Source: Parelaphostrongylus tenuis (taxonomy: Eukaryota; Nematoda; Chromadorea; Rhabditida; Metastrongylidae). Taken from it: a stretch of 64,000 bases of DNA. Below the pieces are notes generated by a model, which saw only the letters and a list, made by a program, of their open reading frames with translations, was not told the origin of the DNA and made no database searches. The position numbers were made by a program, and so were the translations under genes. Position 1 is the first letter of the stretch; each line of letters begins with the position of its first letter. This document shows positions 22,514 to 35,034 of the stretch, piece after piece. The DNA is taken from positions 992,001 to 1,056,000 of the forward strand of contig JAHQIW010000381.1 in the NCBI GenBank assembly GCA_019055375.1, read 5' to 3'.

Positions 22514-25500
22514 ATGATCTCCACACTACGGCAGCTTAGGAATTTTTCGTGTTGTAACGTACTGCGAACCCTATCCGCACAAGAAATTTTCGCTAAAGAA
22601 GACAAATATGGATGTCACAATTATAAACCGCTTCCAGTCGCCTTAACCAAAGGGGAGGGTGAGAGCTTATTCATTGTTACTAATTCATGTGTTTATTTGA
22701 ATGATTTGCAAATCAAAAAGACAAGTTAAAAATATGAAGGAGAAATTTTTCGACACCGATCAATCCCTCACGGATGTGCCATGCATTCGTCTCCATCAAT
22801 CATCGTTAAAAGTGGTCAAATGCCTATCTGGTCTATCCAATAATTTCCTGTACTCAACGGACATATCGAGTTAATTTTGTGCTTCTTTCGAGATAAACCT
22901 GGTACAGCTTCTCCAACCCCGGGGGGACTTGTTGAGGATAGAGCGTGCTATCGAAACAATTCACCACGTATGTATTGCAAAACATTTCTCAACTACTATC
23001 AGCATCGAGAAATGTGGCTTACTTCTTTATGTGAATTGGTTTTCAAGCTCATAAACTTAGAAATTTGTGAATACTTTCTCTCTTTCTGGATAATTTTGCT
23101 GGACCTATAGCAATTACATCTCTTGATTTTCCATCAATAAAGATTCAGTGAGCGTTTAGCTGACGTCGATCAAATTTACAAGTTCTCATCAAATATGAAT
23201 AGCAACAACAGCTTGCCTCAATATCTTCTTCGTAAAAGATCCGATTTAAATTTTTGCAATAAGAACCAGCGCTTTTCGGCGCTATCAACCCTATGACAAG
23301 TCTCTCATGAGCTTATATAACTTTGTAGAAAAGTTTGTAGTTCCTCATGAATTTTATTGGCAAAGCAGTGATGCGTGTTTAGGACGTCCCTGAAAATCGG
23401 CATATTAGAGAAGTCAATCCGCTACTAAACGTTGTTGCGCTTTATTTAGAAAGTGTAATCTAAACGGAAATAAAGAGTTTGTTTTCGTGTAAATTTCTAA
23501 TTTATGATGATGGAAAGTTTTTGAATCTGGCGCGATGATGTGGCATGCTCTGGACAGAATCCTTTAGACTACTAAGTAATTTGCAGAATCGTCAGTTTTT
23601 CTCTTGACAACTTCTCTTCATGATAGTGTTTCGTCATTGCTTAGTGGAGGAACGTGTACACTGCGTGATAACTGATGTAATCAAGACACGTGAACGTTGA
23701 CTAGCGTCTGTTAATTTTGTTCGCACATAGTCATAACAAATGCTCTTTCGGGTTCAGAGAATGTGGTCCATTTCTTTGATGCTTTAGAATGTCAACTTGC
23801 AATTTACCTTAGCTTGAATTTATAATAAGTTATCTACTTCTTATCAACTGTCTCTGAGGAGTTGACATGAGGTTGTTGACGTATATCCTGAAATTTTGAT
23901 GGCTGATCGGCGACTCCGCTTTCTGCAAACTCTGAACGTAATCTATGCGACCTATTTCTGTAATTTTTACCTTCATTTATTCTCTATTCTTAGTTAACTA
24001 CTGGATACGATGTGAAATGCAGTCACAAAAATACTAAGTTGAGAAAGAAACTCGGGATCTCATCTGGGTTTCAAATCCGCGATCACTCTTTCCCGGGGCT
24101 CATGTTCCTAGTTTTGCTCATATAGTTATCAGCTTCTCCCCAATTGTTGCATTTCCTATCCATGCAATTCAGTAAACACTTAGCGATATTATTGATGATC
24201 AAAATATCTTTACATCGATGCTTTTCTGTTAAGCGAAATGATAAACACGATCAAGAGTCAATATTAAGAACTTGTAGTGAGTGTAAATGCTGATAATGAT
24301 GAATAACGTTGATTCAAAGGTGATCAGGAGGAATCGAGGGGCTTTAGAATCTTACAAGAGCATCGACACTGTAGTGTGAAGAACAAAGAACGGACAATTC
24401 CGTGCCGAGTTTCTCGAGTATGCGATACATTGTATCGTAAGGTATGCTTAAAAAGCTAGGGTGTGTAAGTACGATGATATGCCATTTTGCTACTTAACAT
24501 TGTCGAGCGCCTTATCGACCAGTACCAAATGCATCACTTATCAAGCGAGTGTGAGAGAAAATACGAGTTTCCTAGTTCGTCAATGATTAGTTGTTAGAAA
24601 CGTCACCATGCATGTTAACATGTTGGGACCGAGTAAATTGGATTCGTGTTCGGCAAATTATGGTTGATTGAAGAGCCATTAATGAATGGGTACGACAGGA
24701 CCTTGAAACAAATTGTAGGCAGGTCTACGATGCACTGATTAAAAGAATTTCACGACATTCTGAATATAAATAATGCAGAATTCTTTTTATTTAACCGCTT
24801 TTATCGGTGGTATGATGTTATCAATATACCCAGTATGGCAGAGTGATGTGCAAAACTTTTACGTCAGGCTGTACTCGAACCCACATTTCACCCTATCCCA
24901 GTACACGTGCTTTAACCCATTGCACTACCGACGCCTGTTTTGCCATCATTTTTTTAAACGCTACAATGCATCTACCTGTCAGCAACCAACCGTCAAAGAT
25001 ATGGCCTTTGTAAACAAGATCGGCATTGAATCCAGTCATGCTGTCACATATTTGGTATTAGTTGATCAAACAGAATTCTTTTTTATTTAACCGATTTTTG
25101 CGGTCTGAATTAGAGCCCGCACCCGTTGTTAGGGTGAAATACGGGTTCGAGTCCATCCTAACATAAAGTCCACATCATTGGGTACATGTCATCATCCCAC
25201 CGCTAAAAGCGGTAAAATTTTTAAGAATTCTGCTACATCATCCAATACCCAATATCTGTCAGCGTAACTGGGTTCATTGTCGATATCGACAACCCAGGCC
25301 AAACCTTTGACGGTTCGTTGCTGACATGTCGTTCCATTGTAATGTTGAAAGAGTGGTGCCAAAACAGGCGTCGTTAATGCAACGGCTTAGAGTACGCTCT
25401 CCGAATAGGGTGAAATGCAGGATCGAGTCCCTCCTTACGTAAAAGTTTTGCACATCACTCTACGTTACTGGGTATAAATTAATACAGTTCGCGAGTCCCT

Positions 25501-28500
25501 AGAGTTAGCACTCGCTCATCAGTCGGCAATCAACCTAAATCCATGTCATCAATGTCACACATGTGAAGCTACTCAGTCTTTACTTGAGCTCTTTTCCAAG
25601 CCAGTGCTTTAGCGTGTTGAATATGAACGCATCGTTGAGAGCTGAATATTCTTACCATTCAACTTCGAGAGGGAAACTTTGAATTGTCTTCAAACCAGTC
25701 TGATAACAAATACATGCTGATGGAAGTATTATCGATTAGGTCCAGTTTTTGAGTCAAAAATGGTTGAGGAGAAATTAGAAATCGGACCAAAGTAATGGAC
25801 TGAAGCGCTGTTGATGTAAAAAGATCTCAAATAATTGGGAGTTATCTAGAGAGCTCCTTAGACTAGACGTCTCCCCACATTACGAGCGGAGCTTAGCACT
25901 TGTTTTCGTTCTTTGCGTGTTTTGGAGTCCTCAGAATTAGAGAAGGTCAGGCTTGCATGAGATTTGGCCAACGGCTTGTGAATGTACAGTTTCCTTTACT
26001 TCCTAAAAGGTTAAGTACTTGTTGGACTTGGTCTTTCCTTGAGTTCCTAAAAGTAATGCTAAGGTTTTTCATTAGGGTTTTTGAGTAGACTTTATCACAA
26101 GTGCAATCACATTTGAGTTTTACTATCTTGATTTGTTTATACATAGTTGGATACTGGAAAGCTTGTTTTTAGGTCAAATAAAATTTGAAATATTGGTGGT
26201 TAAGGTATTTTCGTATGGGATGTGGCTGGTAAGCGATATTTCGACTTCCTTGCTGCATACTCAGCTGTTAACCAAGGTCACTGCCATCCTCGGATCGTCG
26301 CGGTTAGGATTATATTAGTTTATCATTATTTCATTTTTTTATGAATATATATATATATATATATATACGAATCTGCATATGTCATTGTAACTATAGTTGT
26401 TAGTACCCTCAAAAGTTTTTAGTGCTTCTATTTCTGATACCTTTTTTAGAATCGTTTGGAAATTAACTCTTGAGATTCCAGTTGTCAGGCTGGATTTCCA
26501 TAAAAGTTATTGAGTCAGATCTCCGAATTGACCAAGTTTTCAATAATTTGCCATTGTTAAGTGAAGAAAATCTCAAGCAAAAACTGGTTGATGTTTTCTT
26601 TTCAAGTTTGCTAACGAAAGTCCTCACCTTTTTTCCTTTCAAATAGTATTCTCATAACAGGTAATGTGATCATGCCATCATCCTTTCTGTCCCTATAATT
26701 AACCATTAAACCTATTCCATATCACTGACTTTCTATAGCTATGATTGTGATTCAGGCCGCCATCAAGCAGTTACAGCAACTCAGTCTCACGTCACGTGCC
26801 TTCTACAACGACGTTCTTGGCGAGTTTGAGGAGTTTATGGTGAAAAAATTCAAGTACGACAAAGTACTGCCGATGAACACTGGTATTTTCTTTGATCTTA
26901 TTCTTTTCAATGAACCGAAACACCACTTACATTTTTTTCAAATTTTCTGCTTTGTCATGCACCTCAGTCGTATAAATTTTCACCAAGAGAAATGGTTGAT
27001 GTTTTCTGTGAACTATTGATTTCTAACGAGATTTTTTCTCCAAAAAGAGTGACCGGGGAAGGATGTGTAAATGAAAGCTTAATGGATGCAAAGTACAAAA
27101 TTATCGTGACGGTAATGAAAAAATGCTTACTGTGAGCTGCTTTAGCGATTTCAGAATTTCATTCATTGTGTATCTAGGTGTTGAGGCTTGCGATTCGGCT
27201 GTAAAACTTGCACGTCGATGGGCATACGATGTTAAAAAAGTTCCCAACAACCAAGCCAAGGTATTCTCGCGCTCTGTTCAGTAGTTCTTTATTCATTTCG
27301 TTTGGTAATTCTTTATTCTCGTTTAGTCACTCATTCTCCGTTAATATAAATTCTTAGGTGGTCTTCGCTAACGACAATTTTTGGGGTCGGTCGATCGCCG
27401 CCGTTTCGGCATCCACAGATCCCGAATCATACGGTGGATTCGGACCATTTGTGCCCATGTTCGAAAAAATTCCCTACAATGACTTGAAAAGCCTAGAGGT
27501 TAGTTGAATAGTACATGTCGGGTGCGAATGGAAATTAAGAGCTCGGTTCATATAGTTCTTCGTAATTGATGTTGTAAAGCATTCGACGTTGATCTACTTC
27601 TAAGTGGTGCATCATACATTTTCCATAGATGACATCGTAGAAGCAGCTGAATTCATGTTTAGCCCCAAAAATGACTCGCGCACGCTTACCGATGAGTGAA
27701 TTCAGTGTAATATTCTTTGTGACAAGTCTGGTACCAGTTCTCCAATCTCGGAGGAAGAAGGCGCTCTTTTCAAGAAGCGAGGTCAGGCCAGCGTGTATCT
27801 GGTTATTTCAAAAGCCGCTGCGCTACCATAGACACCATCTAGACTTCTATTCTTTTCAAATTAACAAGTGATCTTCCGGATAGCATCAGGCATTCTTGCT
27901 ATCTCGCATGTATCTTTTCCTCTTGCTGCTCGTTCTTGATGTGCATTTGATAAATGTCAAAAACATAAATTAAAATAAAAGCTTTCAAACAAATAGCAGT
28001 TTTCGTTTGTTCCATATTTAGAATGCGATAGTTGATATTTGTAGAAGACGCTACCAAGAGGCGCGAAGTATAATGAATTCGGGTGCCAAGCAATAGAATT
28101 CATGGCTGCTGGTCCAACCCTGTCTCTAACCAACAAAGCCTTCCATTGTTCCGGAGTGGGCTAATGAGTACCAGGTTTTCTCTGGAAAAGCCCTGCTTTA
28201 ATAGGCAGCGGCCAATTTTCAAAAGGTGAATAAGGGTGTAACGGGGTTGTGGCTCGACTGCAAGCTATACCAGTATTTAACAGCAATGATGAAAATGCAG
28301 ATCTACAAGTTATTACCAAGTCCACATGCAGGTCAAGGAACCTCTCAAACAGAGAATGTTTTTCTATCAGCTCCTTTGTGGCTAATGAAACGAACTGTTC
28401 TGTCGCAACAATGCTTTTTACCAAATGTCCTCATAACTTCGGTTACTTCCAATGAAAGCTTACTCGATTTTCATGTTTTTCACAAGCAGAGTTTCAATGC

Positions 28501-31500
28501 TCAAAAATTTGACGTCAGTCGTAATCGTCGTCATTCAAGTTAGTCTTCATAATGCTGCAGCTTTCTCTAAACTACCGCGGTCTCTACTCGCATTTGAGAC
28601 ACCTTCAGCGTGCATCAAAAAACCATTAATGAGTGACATTTTTTATGATATGTAACCCAGCAGCCAGTTATGAGCCATTTTACAGCCTTTTTCATTTCAA
28701 AACTTCGCGTAGGCTATGGTTTCGGGCGACTTTTTATTTTTAGACTTCTATTTATATGTGACCCTATATGCTCTTTGCAGATGAAATATATTGCTTGTTT
28801 GAAGTTAATCTTTAGGATGCAAACATTTGTTGCAAATCAAGCGTGAGAAAAAGATTCCATTTCAGAAAGCCATCTCTGATCCGAACACAGCAGCTTTTAT
28901 GGTGGAACCCATTCAAGGCGAAGCCGGCGTTGTTGTACCGGACGACGGATACTTAAAGGTGGAACTAATTCTATAAGAAAGAAAACTAAAGACGAAAAAC
29001 TTCGAAATTATAAAATATGATTTTTTTACTCAGTAAAATCGTTCAGCTTCAGGGTGTCGCCGAGTTATGTAAGAAGCATAATGTGCTTTTCATCACGGAC
29101 GAAGTACAATCCGGACTAGGAAGAACTGGAGAGTAAGTCTACTTCCTAGGGTTTAGAAGCAAAAGAAAGAGATTTGATTTGATAGAGCTGTCTGAAGCGT
29201 ATTCGCTGCAATATTCCGTCCTTCTCTTACTTCTCCGTCAAGATATTCTTGGCTGCCTTTTGACGGCTGCAATAGAACTCTTTTTGAATGAGTCGAGACG
29301 CAACAATCATGTAGCCACCCTTTGTTTTAATTCACAGCTTGATTTTTCAGGCAAACTAAGATTCCTAGTTTATGTTGCTGACTATGAATCTGTGCTTACA
29401 TCACTGCACTGAAGTCTAATTACTTGAGTTTGAGATAAAAGGATAAAAGATAAAGCTCTCTGCGTTGATCTACTCCTGAAGAATGCGCCATGCATTCGTC
29501 TTCAATTTTTAACTTCATCTGAGATAAGCGAATGCATATCTGGCCTTTTACAATGACTCGCGGTGGCCTCCCGCTGAACCGAGTCAGTGCTGCTTATCCT
29601 CTCAGACAAGTCTGAGACCAGTCTGGTGCCAGTTTACCGACCCCGCTTAGATGGATGTTTTAGTGTGCCATGAGCGCGAGACCGAAACATTGACCTCGTG
29701 TGCGACGCAGCACCTCTAATCACTGCGCCACATGCGCTCATAAGGTTTGATGATAGCGAGACAAATATGAGCAATGCATATTAAACGCACACCGGCATCC
29801 ATCATATGAATAATATGTAAAACTTAGGTTACTGGCTCATTACTACGAAGGTGTACGTCCAGATATTGTGATTCTCGGTAAAGCGCTTTCAGGTGGAGTC
29901 TATCCGGTTAGTGAATTTTGTAATTACAAATTGCCTTAGCTTTGACTTTCTTTGACAACCTTTACGTAGATAAAATAGTTTCGATAGCAAAATAGGCAAT
30001 TTGGATCAATAGGAATGTTCACTGGAAGCATTCAAAACAAGAGACGACTGTCATCTGTCTGCACAGAACACTAAATTTTTTGACTTTATCACAATATGTT
30101 GGTTTATTGATAAGCCCACATGAGATCGGCAACAAACTTTATCTCTAGATGACATCTCGGACATCTCGCTCCATTGCCTTCTTCAGAGCTACAGTAATTC
30201 GAAAAGAATATCTGAAGCAAGGATTTTTTAACGATACCTGCCTTTGAGGGCGAATTAGGTTGAATCGAGCGAGATTGTGAACACCCCAGGAACAATCCAT
30301 ATTGTAGGCAGCCCACTTGGGTCATTGTGATTCTGAGCATGACAATTACGTTCAACTGCCAAATGCAATAAAGATTTGTCGTCAATGTCGTATTGGCTTA
30401 CAAATAAACCAACATGTTGATAATTTATACTACAGCTAAATAAAGTACCGCTACAGGGGAGTCGGTCTTAAAAAATCGTAAATTTGACTTGTTTTGAAGC
30501 GGCATTGTTTGCGTGCAGCAGATATTAATTATCCCGATTTATGGATAAGCAACATGCATCTCTATCTAAAGACATTGTTAGAATTTAGGCGTCAGCTGTG
30601 CTCTGTGATGACCATATCATGTTGAATATCAAGCCCGGTCAACATGGCTCTACCTTTGGAGGGAACCCTGTCGCGTGTCGTGCTGCGATCGAAGCCCTCA
30701 AGGTAAGATCACGTTGGTCACGTACCTGTACACCTCGAGTAGACACATTGGTGAACATGTTCACTTTCTATTGATATCGGCTAAGTCTAATTCCTTCGTC
30801 GCGCGTGATGTGAAATGACTTCAATGCATACGGTTTGCTATGCCCGTCACCGTCCTTTTCTTAAGAAGCAGAGAAGGAGTTATTAAGCACCTGTTGATAA
30901 CAACAGTGTCTGTGTTATATATTCTGATAGAATTTTACAAGTTTTTCACAGGTCTGCTATAGCAGTTTGAGTGATATACGTGTGTTTCGGTGATACTCAC
31001 GCGCCTCATCAGTACCACATACCTTTCAGTCCAGCCCTTCAACTAGTAGTAGCGATGCCGAAGGTAAATCAATGTAAACGAAGTGAAAGTATCACTGATT
31101 CTGTGGCCTAGAACGATTGATTGTCGATGGCTTACGGTTGATATGAAAGCCTATAACAATACCTTCCAATTAATTGAGTTCAGACCTCGCTTGACATTCA
31201 ATGTAATCTTCAAAGGTCTGGAAGACCTTTCGAATGGTACGTACGTTTCGGCCTTACTCGCACGCCTCAGCAGTACCACGTTACTTTCGGTTCGTCCCGA
31301 GAACTAGTGGTAGCGAGGTCGGAGCTGTTTCAATCTGGACGTCCTATCAGATTATATTAGATTTTAGGTGAGGTTTCAACATAGTCGATTAGAAAGTGTT
31401 GTTATATGCTTCCGTAACAGCCGTAAGAGCGCATGTGACGCTGTGATTGGAGGTGCTCTGCATCGCACACGAGCCATTGGTTCGATCTCGCGCTCATGGC

Positions 31501-34321
31501 TCATCAAGCCATCCATCCCTCCGCGGTCGGTAAACTGGTACCAGACTGGTCTCGGACTCGTCAAGTGAGGATGATCAGCATTGGCTTGATTCAGCGGGAG
31601 GCCAACGCGACTCATTGTAAAGGCCAGATATGCATTCGATCACCAATCTTAGAATGTTACGTCAGGAAACCAAGGATTATCGTATGGAGGACCAGAAAAA
31701 GGTCATTCAAAATATATGCTGAGGGTTCGCACAACAAGTGAAGACGGACCATCTAAGTATCTAACGGTATAATATAGTCTGAGAAAACTATCGATTTTGA
31801 ACAAAAATATAGAAGGAGGGAAATTTTGTGTGGAACATAAGTATAGAGAAACAATCGAAGAGAAATGCGTAGAATTCAGTGCATACTGTGCAAACTTCCT
31901 TATATACACTGGGCGAAATGCATGATATCGCGAATAATGTGATGATATGATGTGGTGATACGCGTTCTGTACTCCAAGATTCTTTTGTTTCTTTCGCTCG
32001 CACTTGTGTCACATGGCCGCGTTATGCGTATCATCCAGAAGTCAAACAATCATCAGGTGATTGACGACGAACGCCTCGTGGAGAATTCGGCAGTTATGGG
32101 CAAAATTTTGATGGCAAAATTGAAGACGCTCCCGAAGGACGCAGTGTCAGTTGTGCGTGGTCGTGGCCTATTCTGCGCTGTTGTAATAAATCCTGGTAAG
32201 ATTTTCTTTGTGTTGAAATTTATGGAGTATTCAGTGTGTCTGTTTTGCAAGGAACGATCACCAAATGGAAATTTCTCGCAGACATCGACAATATGTAAGA
32301 ACTTATTGCAAAATGGTAAAAAATGGATATGGAGTAATGCATATTGGTGTTCGAACAAAGTATTTGTGAGCGAATGCGGTTCTCCACTAATAATGTCAAA
32401 TCTGATACTTTGTGTCTAAACTGGTTTTTTTCTGGATTTATGTAATCTACTGACCTGCAGGTTCATACTCCAGCAGATGTTCTGCTTATAATCAAACCCC
32501 TAGGTTTCTTCAGTCAGTTAGTTAGTACCACGTGGTTGATATATAAATCTTACTCGGGAGTTGCGATCTCTTCGTCATGTTCAGAGCCGATGACCCGTGG
32601 ATCGTCCACGGTAAGTCGCCTTTGTTGTGGTGGTCAACTTTGTCGTTATTCGAGTCAAAACTTCTTCGGTGGAGCACCACGGCTGTGAAGAAGACGGCAA
32701 TGCTTTAGCCGAATAATATCAAACTCTGAGTAGTAACTAAATCGTAGAAAGACTACCAATAGATGCTAATGCCAAGGTTAAACGAAAGACGATTTACAAA
32801 ATATTATTACACCCTTTGATAATCCTCGTAGTCCTCTAGGTATTTAGTGATTTACGGCTGTATTTTATTGTCGAAATCGAAAAGAGTTTGATTACGGACT
32901 TCTTTTGTTAGTTTCGGTTCGAAAACATATCTGTGCAAATGACAAGTGAGCATCTTATGTCTCATGGGTGGAAGCGTTCTCTTGAGGGCACTGCAATAAA
33001 ATTGACATTCACATCACCGTATTTCTCGTTCATTTTCCCCCATAGTCTCCATTCGTCATCCCTTCAAATTTCTGAATCTTGAAGACGTGAAATTTGTTGA
33101 ATTTTCTGAGCTACACTTTTCAAAGATTTTAATTGCTCCGATTATTGCTCTTTATACTTTAATATGAGACTGTGCATGATTCTTATAACGGTTGTCTCAC
33201 CATTTTGGAGGATCCAAAGCTTTAGAGGAGCTTATAGTTTTGTTAACGAGTTCAAAAAATTAGGACCGTTTATTCAGCCAGCCAATGTAACACTTTGACC
33301 GACTTGAAATCGGCGCATACTGCTGTACTCAAACATCTTAGCTTCGTGTAAGGTTTGCTTCATAGTACAAGGGGCTGCTACTCAATTAGACTTATTTTCC
33401 ACTGTCTGTTTTTCGTTAGTTGTGGTTTTGTCATTTTTCCTCAAAACAGAAACAATATTGAGTTCGAACGACTTCCACTTTCTTTTCGATGTCTCTGATA
33501 CCAGAATTTTTACATCTCTTGCACTTCATGTCGACATCCTCTCTCCAAAGATAGTAAAAATTCAGTCATTGATTTGATGCGTCAGTCTGATAACCCTTGC
33601 AGGATCACCTAAAATGCGCGTAGTCTTGAAGAGATACCTGAGTATGAGGCAAAGGCTTGGACGGATCCTGTGAAACATCAAAATCATTTCTCACTTATTA
33701 CCTCGATATCGTAGATGGCAGAGCCTGATGTGATGGGCAGAGAAATGAGATAGCTATCTGTGATCATTCACAATCTACACATGAACTCCTCCGATAAACT
33801 TGCAATTCACCGTACGTGTTCTTCGGTTACAATGCACCACATACGCGTTGGCCACTTGATGACCGAAATTCTGGTAGGAGCGCAGCGGTATTTCGAACGT
33901 AAACTTTGAGGGATTCCGCATGGAAATGTGGATTGTTATTCAGTTCGAGTAAGCATATCTGATAGATCCTTTCTTCCTATAAATCGTCATTTTTACAAAT
34001 CGTTTGGACCTTGTATCATACATACTCTGAAAAGGCATCGTGAATCTTACAAGAGGTTTCACATCTCAAATAATCTTAAGAAACCTTACTACACGTTCCA
34101 AAAAAATTGGTTTTGTATAGCTATTTTTCAAGAAAGACGCTACTAATGTGATTGTTATTGTTACAGAAATCGATGCATGGAAAGTATGTAATCGTTTGTT
34201 GAAGAACGGTTTGTTATCGAAGAATACGCATGGCGATATCATCCGATTCACCCCACCGCTTTGCATTAATAAAGAACAGGCAAGTGCTTACCAAGACATC
34301 GTCAATGCTTATGTCTTTTGA
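22514..34321 (+). CDS. ornithine aminotransferase (11 exons, complete)
   Basis: Mitochondrial PLP enzyme (class III aminotransferase) that converts ornithine and 2-oxoglutarate to glutamate semialdehyde and glutamate. Exons: 22514-22658, 26205-26302, 26756-26882, 27178-27260, 27358-27498, 28866-28958, 29053-29132, 29828-29906, 30589-30702, 32057-32195, 34167-34321. All phases agree, giving 417 residues and a TGA stop. Residues 1-32 are basic and Ser/Leu-rich like a mitochondrial leader. Counting along the exons, the human active-site residues Tyr55, Tyr85, Arg180, Glu235, Asp263 and Lys292 correspond to Tyr37, Tyr67, Arg162, Glu217, Asp245 and Lys274 (ILGKALSGG). The substrate arginine is Arg393 (DIIRF). 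Exon 9 begins with Ala where Val is usual (YPVSAVL). Exon 2 uses a weak TTAAG acceptor and a GTTAGG donor. Introns contain SINE copies and the R2 hammerhead pair. It looks intact. Confidence 0.95.
22745..22960 (-). repeat. SINE family A copy in intron 1
   Basis: Follows the family body (GATCAATCCCT...GCATTCGTCT...CTGGTCTATCCAA...CCTGGTACAGCTTCTCC), matching the copy at 49490. Eroded, and the tRNA-like head is barely visible. Confidence 0.6.
24780..25480. repeat. ~690-bp foldback built on SINE family B
   Basis: The left arm (24810-25080) and right arm (25200-25480) are imperfect reverse complements over more than 250 bp. Each outer part is a SINE B unit with a tRNA-like head (GTCGGTAGTGCAATGGGTT on the minus strand at left; GGCGTCGTTAATGCAACGG on the plus strand at right). 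Each is followed by GGGTTCGAGT-like box B and the TTTTGCACATCACTCT tail. The inner arms carry a matched block (CTGTCAGCAACCAACCGTC at left), and a further short SINE B fragment lies in the centre. It sits in intron 1 of the aminotransferase gene. Confidence 0.7.
26341..26368. repeat. AT dinucleotide microsatellite
   Basis: A run of about 13 AT units in intron 2 of the aminotransferase gene. Confidence 0.9.
27585..27850 (-). repeat. SINE family A copy in intron 5
   Basis: Decayed copy with the recognisable blocks GTTGATCTACTTCTAAGTGG, AATGACTCGCGC and GACAAGTCTGGTACCAGTTC. Confidence 0.6.
28085..28290 (+). repeat. eroded SINE family A fragment
   Basis: Contains TTCCGGAGTGGGCTAATGAG and ACCAGG, which align with CCTCCGCGGTCGGTAAACTGGTACCAG of the copy at 31411. 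The remainder is too decayed to bound. Confidence 0.35.
29440..29755 (-). repeat. SINE family A copy in intron 7 (well preserved)
   Basis: One of the best copies. On the minus strand the head reads GAGCGCATGTGGCGCAGTGA, then a box B-like GTTTCGGTCTC, then the body with CAGACTGGTCTCAGACTTG and GCATTCGCTTATCTC. It ends in a GATAAAAGGATAAA-like tail, also present at 49495. This is the structure of a tRNA-derived SINE. Confidence 0.75.
30100..30420 (-). repeat. dispersed repeat with short inverted ends
   Basis: The outer ends CAATATGTTGGTTTATTGAT and CAAATAAACCAACATGTTGA are inverted copies. On the minus strand the repeat contains TCTGAAGAAGGC followed by GTCCGAGATGTC, an eroded form of the hammerhead-like motif of foldback family B. 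It lies in intron 8 of the aminotransferase gene. A 93-codon frame across it is not recognised. Confidence 0.5.
30971..31018 (-). ncRNA. hammerhead ribozyme motif, R2 first copy
   Basis: Minus strand: canonical CTGATGA, helix II starting GG and closing CC with an inner GTGA/TCAC pairing, GAAA, then ACACACGT and the GTA cleavage triplet. Helix I pairs GTGGTA with TATCAC over six base pairs including one G-T. Helix III is only two pairs plus mismatches, so it is weaker than R1 copy 1. The core is intact. Confidence 0.65.
31235..31280 (-). ncRNA. hammerhead ribozyme motif, R2 second copy (core mutated)
   Basis: Minus strand: CTGCTGA (the conserved A of CTGA is C), helix II GGC/GCC, GAAA, and a perfect palindromic helix III ACGTACGT. 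It is 261 bp from the first R2 motif in the same orientation, with matching flanks (CAGTACCAC...TTACTTTC versus CAGTACCAC...TACCTTTC). Predicted to be slow or inactive because of the core change. Confidence 0.6.
31411..31650 (+). repeat. SINE family A copy in intron 9 (well preserved)
   Basis: The head reads GAGCGCATGTGACGCTGTGA (box A-like) and GGTTCGATCTC (box B), followed by the family body with AAACTGGTACCAGACTGGTC and GGCCAGATATGCATTCGATC. The reverse complement matches 29440-29755 nearly throughout. Confidence 0.8.
32200..34160. other. intron 10 of the aminotransferase gene
   Basis: About 2 kb. A segment at 32645-32700 (CTTCGGTGGAG...ACGGCTGTGAAGAA) recurs at about 58650-58700. Otherwise nothing recognised. 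Confidence 0.6.
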
Positions 34322-34329
34322 CTGTGTCA

Positions 34330-34840
34330 AAGAGCGACGTTGTCAGCAATGAGAAGACCTCTGCAAGCGATTGATATGTTAGTGATCGTTTAGTTTGGAC
34401 AACATCGGAAAACCTCGATGCTTCAATGACCCTTTTTCGCTTGTTGGACGGGTCTCAGTACTTCTCTCATTCATTTCTCTATCATATAGTCGCCAACATT
34501 AAAGGTGACAGGATTCGTATGTGAATTCGTGTGTCAACTGAGGATCTGTCTGTTTCTTCACTGGCATACTCAGTCCTGGTCAAACCTAAATATTTTAGAA
34601 TCTTGAAATGATCGGATCTCAGCAGTCTTAAGAATACATCATTAACAATCGTCAGGTGTGTTCTGGATTAGAGATAGAGATCTGTTCATTGTCTTGCAAC
34701 TCGATTTCTTCTATGACAAATCCAAAGACGGACTTCCACTAAACCTTGTCGTGCAAAGTGAGAAACAAAAATTATCCCATAAATTGTTTTTTTTTATTCA
34801 AAACTTGCCAGAGGTCGGTTATCTTCTATAACCCTTTGAC
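34330..34840. other. 3' flank of the aminotransferase gene
   Basis: No coding signal. No canonical AATAAA close to the stop was picked out by eye. Confidence 0.35.
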
Positions 34841-34884
34841 GACCGAACGTTTCCTACCGGACCGCGCGACGTTAAATCTCACTC

Positions 34885-35030
34885 AGGTACTGTAATGGTG
34901 GCGTCGCGTCTCGAGGGAAAGCAGGCGCAGAGAGCCAGTCACGCATGTACAGGCATGCAGAGGCCGCCTCCTGCGACTGCCGCGCAAGTGACGGCGTGAC
35001 GCCACCTGCTTGTCAACACTAGTTCTTAGA
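34885..35030. repeat. GC-rich inverted repeat
   Basis: GGTGGCGTCGCGTC at about 34898 is mirrored by GACGGCGTGACGCCACC at about 34991-35007, enclosing a GC-rich loop. It stands out from the AT-rich surroundings. Its nature is unknown; it could be the end of a DNA element. Confidence 0.45.
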
Positions 35031-35034
35031 GGGT

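Noticed and set aside
24773..25090. A 105-codon protein gene
   Set aside because: It lies in the left arm of a SINE-based foldback; no start context or splice support.
31411..31490. A tRNA gene on the plus strand with box A and GGTTCGATCTC box B
   Set aside because: The same head precedes the same unrelated body in nine other places; it is a tRNA-derived SINE head.
32057..32419. Treating the whole frame after exon 10 of the aminotransferase as coding
   Set aside because: A consensus donor follows CCTG at 32195, and the next exon at 34167 continues the enzyme in phase; the rest is intron read-through.
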